Below, in pieces: positions 62,042 to 64,000 of a DNA stretch of 64,000 bases. The stretch is taken from positions 434,001-498,000 of the forward strand of contig CP076546.1 in NCBI GenBank assembly GCA_018889975.1. The letters run 5' to 3'. A program made the translations under genes and the position numbers. Position 1 is the first letter of the stretch, and every line of letters begins with the position of its first letter. This DNA is from Bacillus sp. NP157. GTDB lineage: Bacteria > Pseudomonadota > Gammaproteobacteria > Xanthomonadales > Rhodanobacteraceae. The notes below the pieces were generated by a model. That model had not been told where the DNA came from. It was given only the letters and a program-made list of their open reading frames with translations, and ran no database searches.

Positions 62042-62614
62042 TCAGTTTAGAACGCGTCGACCGTAGACGAAGTTTGCCTTCCAGTACGCACCGTCAAGAT
62101 CATCCAGCCGAACGGTGCCGCCGGAGTTGGGTGCATGGACGAAGCGGCCCTTGCCGACATAGACGCCGACATGGCTGACATGGCCGCGACCGAAGAAGAC
62201 CAGGTCGCCGCTGGCGAGGTCGGCTTCGCCCACCTTGGGCTTGTCCAGGTCGGCCATCTCGGCGGAGGTGCGCGGCAGGCGCATGCCGGTGGAAGTCATG
62301 TAGATGTAGTTGACCAGGCCGCTGCAGTCGAAACCGCCGGCGGGGGTGTTGCCGCCCCAGCGGTAAGGCGTTCCGACCAGGCCGATCGCCCGGAACAGGA
62401 CGTCGTTGGCGGCATCGGCGGGCGGCGCCGCCGCCGGCTTCAGCGACCAGTTGAGGTTCTTCGCCAGCGGAACGTTGGCAGCGGGATTATTCCGCTGCGA
62501 CGACGAGGGACGATGCGGGGCACTGCCGCAGGACGCCAGCAAGGCCATGGCGCATGCCAACGCCAGCGTGCCAAGGGCACGAAGCGGGCGTGGCGCGGCG
62601 GAAAGAAGGTGCAT
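62042..62614 (-). CDS. NlpC/P60-family lipoprotein (C40 peptidase)
   Basis: A 190-residue lipoprotein with lipobox LLASCG (Cys about residue 29). The catalytic domain from about residue 70 has the nucleophile in FDCSGLVNYIY, His in VSHVGVYVGKGRFVHAP, and RWGGNTPAGG before it. These enzymes cut peptidoglycan stem peptides. The length matches the NlpC/Spr family. It is divergent from gor. Confidence 0.9.
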   Translation of the reverse strand: MHLLSAAPRPLRALGTLALACAMALLASCGSAPHRPSSSQRNNPAANVPLAKNLNWSLKPAAAPPADAANDVLFRAIGLVGTPYRWGGNTPAGGFDCSGLVNYIYMTSTGMRLPRTSAEMADLDKPKVGEADLASGDLVFFGRGHVSHVGVYVGKGRFVHAPNSGGTVRLDDLDGAYWKANFVYGRRVLN

Positions 62615-62775
62615 CGGGCGTTTCCCCTGTCAGGATCGGCCGGGGCAGGTTATCAAATCAACAGGTTGCGTGGAACACCTCGCAAGTTGCGCGAATTCAG
62701 GCGGCGGACAGCCTACACATCGCTTTCCACCGCCTTTTTGCTACGGTGTGACGTTCACCCAGCCTGGAGTTGCGC

Positions 62776-64000
62776 ATGTCCGACGAAGCCTTCGACCTGA
62801 TCGTGATCGGTGCGGGGTCAGGTGGCCTGGCCTCGGCGATCCGCTCCGCGAAGCATGGTGCGAAGGTGGCCCTGGTCGAGCCGTCCGAGCTGGGCGGCAC
62901 CTGCGTGAATGCCGGCTGCGTGCCCAAGAAGGCGATGTGGTACGCCGCGCAGATGGCAGAAGCGCAGTACATCGCCGCGGACTACGGCTTCACCGACAAG
63001 CCGGGCAAGCTGGACTGGCCGCGCTTCATCGAGCGGCGCGACGCGTATATCGAGCGGATCCACGGCAGCTACCAGCAGCAACTGGACACGCTGCGGATCA
63101 CCCTCATCCACGAGACCGCCCGCTTCCTCGAGCCTCACCGCATCGCCGCCGGCGATCGCGTGCTCACGGCGCCGCATGTCGTCATATCGACGGGCTCGAA
63201 GCCGGTGAAGCTGGACAAGCCGGGTTTCGACCTCGGCGTGACCTCGGACGGGTTCTTCGCCCTGCGCGAGGCGCCGCGGCGGACGGCCATCGTCGGCGGT
63301 GGCTACGTCGCCGTGGAGCTGGCCGGCGTGCTGCGGGCGCTGGGCAGCGAGGTGGACCTGTTCGTCCGTGACCGGCTGATGGGCGGTTTCGACGAAGAGA
63401 TGGCTTACCAGCTCGGCGAAGAGATGGAGAAGCACGGCATCACCATCAACTACACCTGCCAGATCGACGCCGTGCACAAGGTGGACGGAGCGCTGATGCT
63501 CGATTGCGACAAGGGCACCACGCCCGGCCCGTACGACCTGCTGGTGTGGGCGGTGGGTCGCGAAGGAAATACCGCCTCGCTCGACCTCGACGCGATCAAC
63601 CTGGCCACCAACAGCCAGGGCCAGGTGGTCGTCGACGACTTCCAGGAGACCGGCATCGCCGGCGTGTATGCGCTGGGCGACGTCACCCAGCGGCTGGCGC
63701 TGACCCCGGTGGCGGTGTCGGCGGGGCGCAAGCTCGCCGATCGCCTGTTCGGCCACCAGCCGAAGGCGCGGCTCGATTACGACAACGTGCCCAGCGTGGT
63801 GTTTTCCCATCCGCCGCTCGGCACGATCGGCCTGTCCGAGCAGCAGGCCCGCGAGGCCCATGGCAACGACGTGCACCTGTACAAGCAGACCTTCGTGCCC
63901 ATGCAGCTGGCGCTGGCGCAGCGCCCCATGTTCGTGCGCTTCAAGCTGATCTGTGTCGGCGAGGATTCGCGCATCGTCGGCATGCAGATGCTGGGGCCGG
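62776..64000 (+). CDS. gor: Glutathione-disulfide reductase, C-terminus cut by window edge
   Basis: 408 codons of a Gor flavoprotein that reduces glutathione disulfide with NADPH. The FAD motif is VIGAGSGGLASAIRSAKHGA, the redox pair lies in GGTCVNAGCVPKK, the NADPH fold is VGGGYVAVELAGVLRALGSE, and the second FAD motif is GIAGVYALGDVT. About 40 residues, including the catalytic HPT(E) region, are outside the window. ATG 62776 is preceded by TGGAG. Confidence 0.93.
   Translation, partial: MSDEAFDLIVIGAGSGGLASAIRSAKHGAKVALVEPSELGGTCVNAGCVPKKAMWYAAQMAEAQYIAADYGFTDKPGKLDWPRFIERRDAYIERIHGSYQQQLDTLRITLIHETARFLEPHRIAAGDRVLTAPHVVISTGSKPVKLDKPGFDLGVTSDGFFALREAPRRTAIVGGGYVAVELAGVLRALGSEVDLFVRDRLMGGFDEEMAYQLGEEMEKHGITINYTCQIDAVHKVDGALMLDCDKGTTPGPYDLLVWAVGREGNTASLDLDAINLATNSQGQVVVDDFQETGIAGVYALGDVTQRLALTPVAVSAGRKLADRLFGHQPKARLDYDNVPSVVFSHPPLGTIGLSEQQAREAHGNDVHLYKQTFVPMQLALAQRPMFVRFKLICVGEDSRIVGMQMLGP

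Noticed and set aside
1-64000. rRNA, tRNA or prophage genes
   Set aside because: I looked for tRNA-like cloverleaf ends, rRNA-like sequence and phage structural or integrase genes and found none.

Overview
The window is about 64 kb of GC-rich gammaproteobacterial chromosome. The yellow-pigment (aryl-polyene/xanthomonadin-type) cluster, the many Xanthomonadales-type protein families and the dense short GC-rich palindromic repeats suggest the order Xanthomonadales, most likely family Rhodanobacteraceae (Luteibacter/Dyella-like). This is inferred from protein character only; no rRNA or tRNA gene is present. There is no prophage or CRISPR array. One IS110-family insertion sequence is present and the rest reads as core chromosome.

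Layout. 1-150: start of an acyl-CoA (probably isovaleryl-CoA) dehydrogenase running off the left edge. 0.2-13 kb: a long leftward operon of overlapping genes for an aryl-polyene pigment (ACP, glycosyltransferase, LolA-like protein, MMPL exporter, two ketosynthases, acyltransferase, a membrane/dehydratase fusion, thioesterase, dehydratase, ketoreductase), apparently running on into a Sel1-repeat protein and a FUSC-family membrane protein. 13-17 kb: cold-shock protein, a small cold-shock-like relative, leucine dehydrogenase, a small WxxGxW protein and an alpha/beta hydrolase. 17-25 kb: an IS110 element sitting in the loop of an interrupted stem-loop, fused isobutyryl-CoA mutase IcmF, a secreted SGNH-like protein, and an internally duplicated M50-like membrane protease whose second copy has lost its zinc motif. 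25-40 kb: ExbD, RDD, DUF3014, cyclophilin, aldehyde dehydrogenase/LysR divergent pair, DUF5916 outer-membrane protein, an XRE/membrane-protein module with twin operators, GH15 enzyme, DUF1501/DUF1800 pair, methyltransferase and CPBP protease. 40-50 kb: TerC-CBS-CorC protein, MAPEG, zinc peptidase, YkgJ protein, S8 protease plus trimeric autotransporter, and a two-component pair arranged tail to tail. 50-64 kb: a gene-free kilobase with two large composite repeats, two DEAD-box helicases (DeaD, RhlE), S-formylglutathione hydrolase, GNAT, MFS transporter, SlyD, DUF6326/DUF4386, Ohr, NlpC/P60 lipoprotein, and glutathione reductase cut by the right edge.

Functional links. Leucine dehydrogenase, the edge acyl-CoA dehydrogenase and IcmF fit branched-chain amino-acid and short acyl-CoA metabolism. 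Ohr, glutathione reductase and S-formylglutathione hydrolase are thiol-based stress and detoxification genes, and aryl-polyene pigment is itself an antioxidant.

The strongest unusual signals are: (1) the aryl-polyene fusion gene that keeps only the tail of an AMP-ligase; (2) the duplicated half-dead M50 protease; (3) three copies of a 281-390 bp composite element with perfect 21-bp inverted arms and flanking REP units; (4) REP units that supply the stop codons of at least four genes and the signal-peptide codons of another; (5) the IS110 element inside a stem-loop target; (6) twin 12-bp palindromes spaced 21 bp over an XRE-module promoter.
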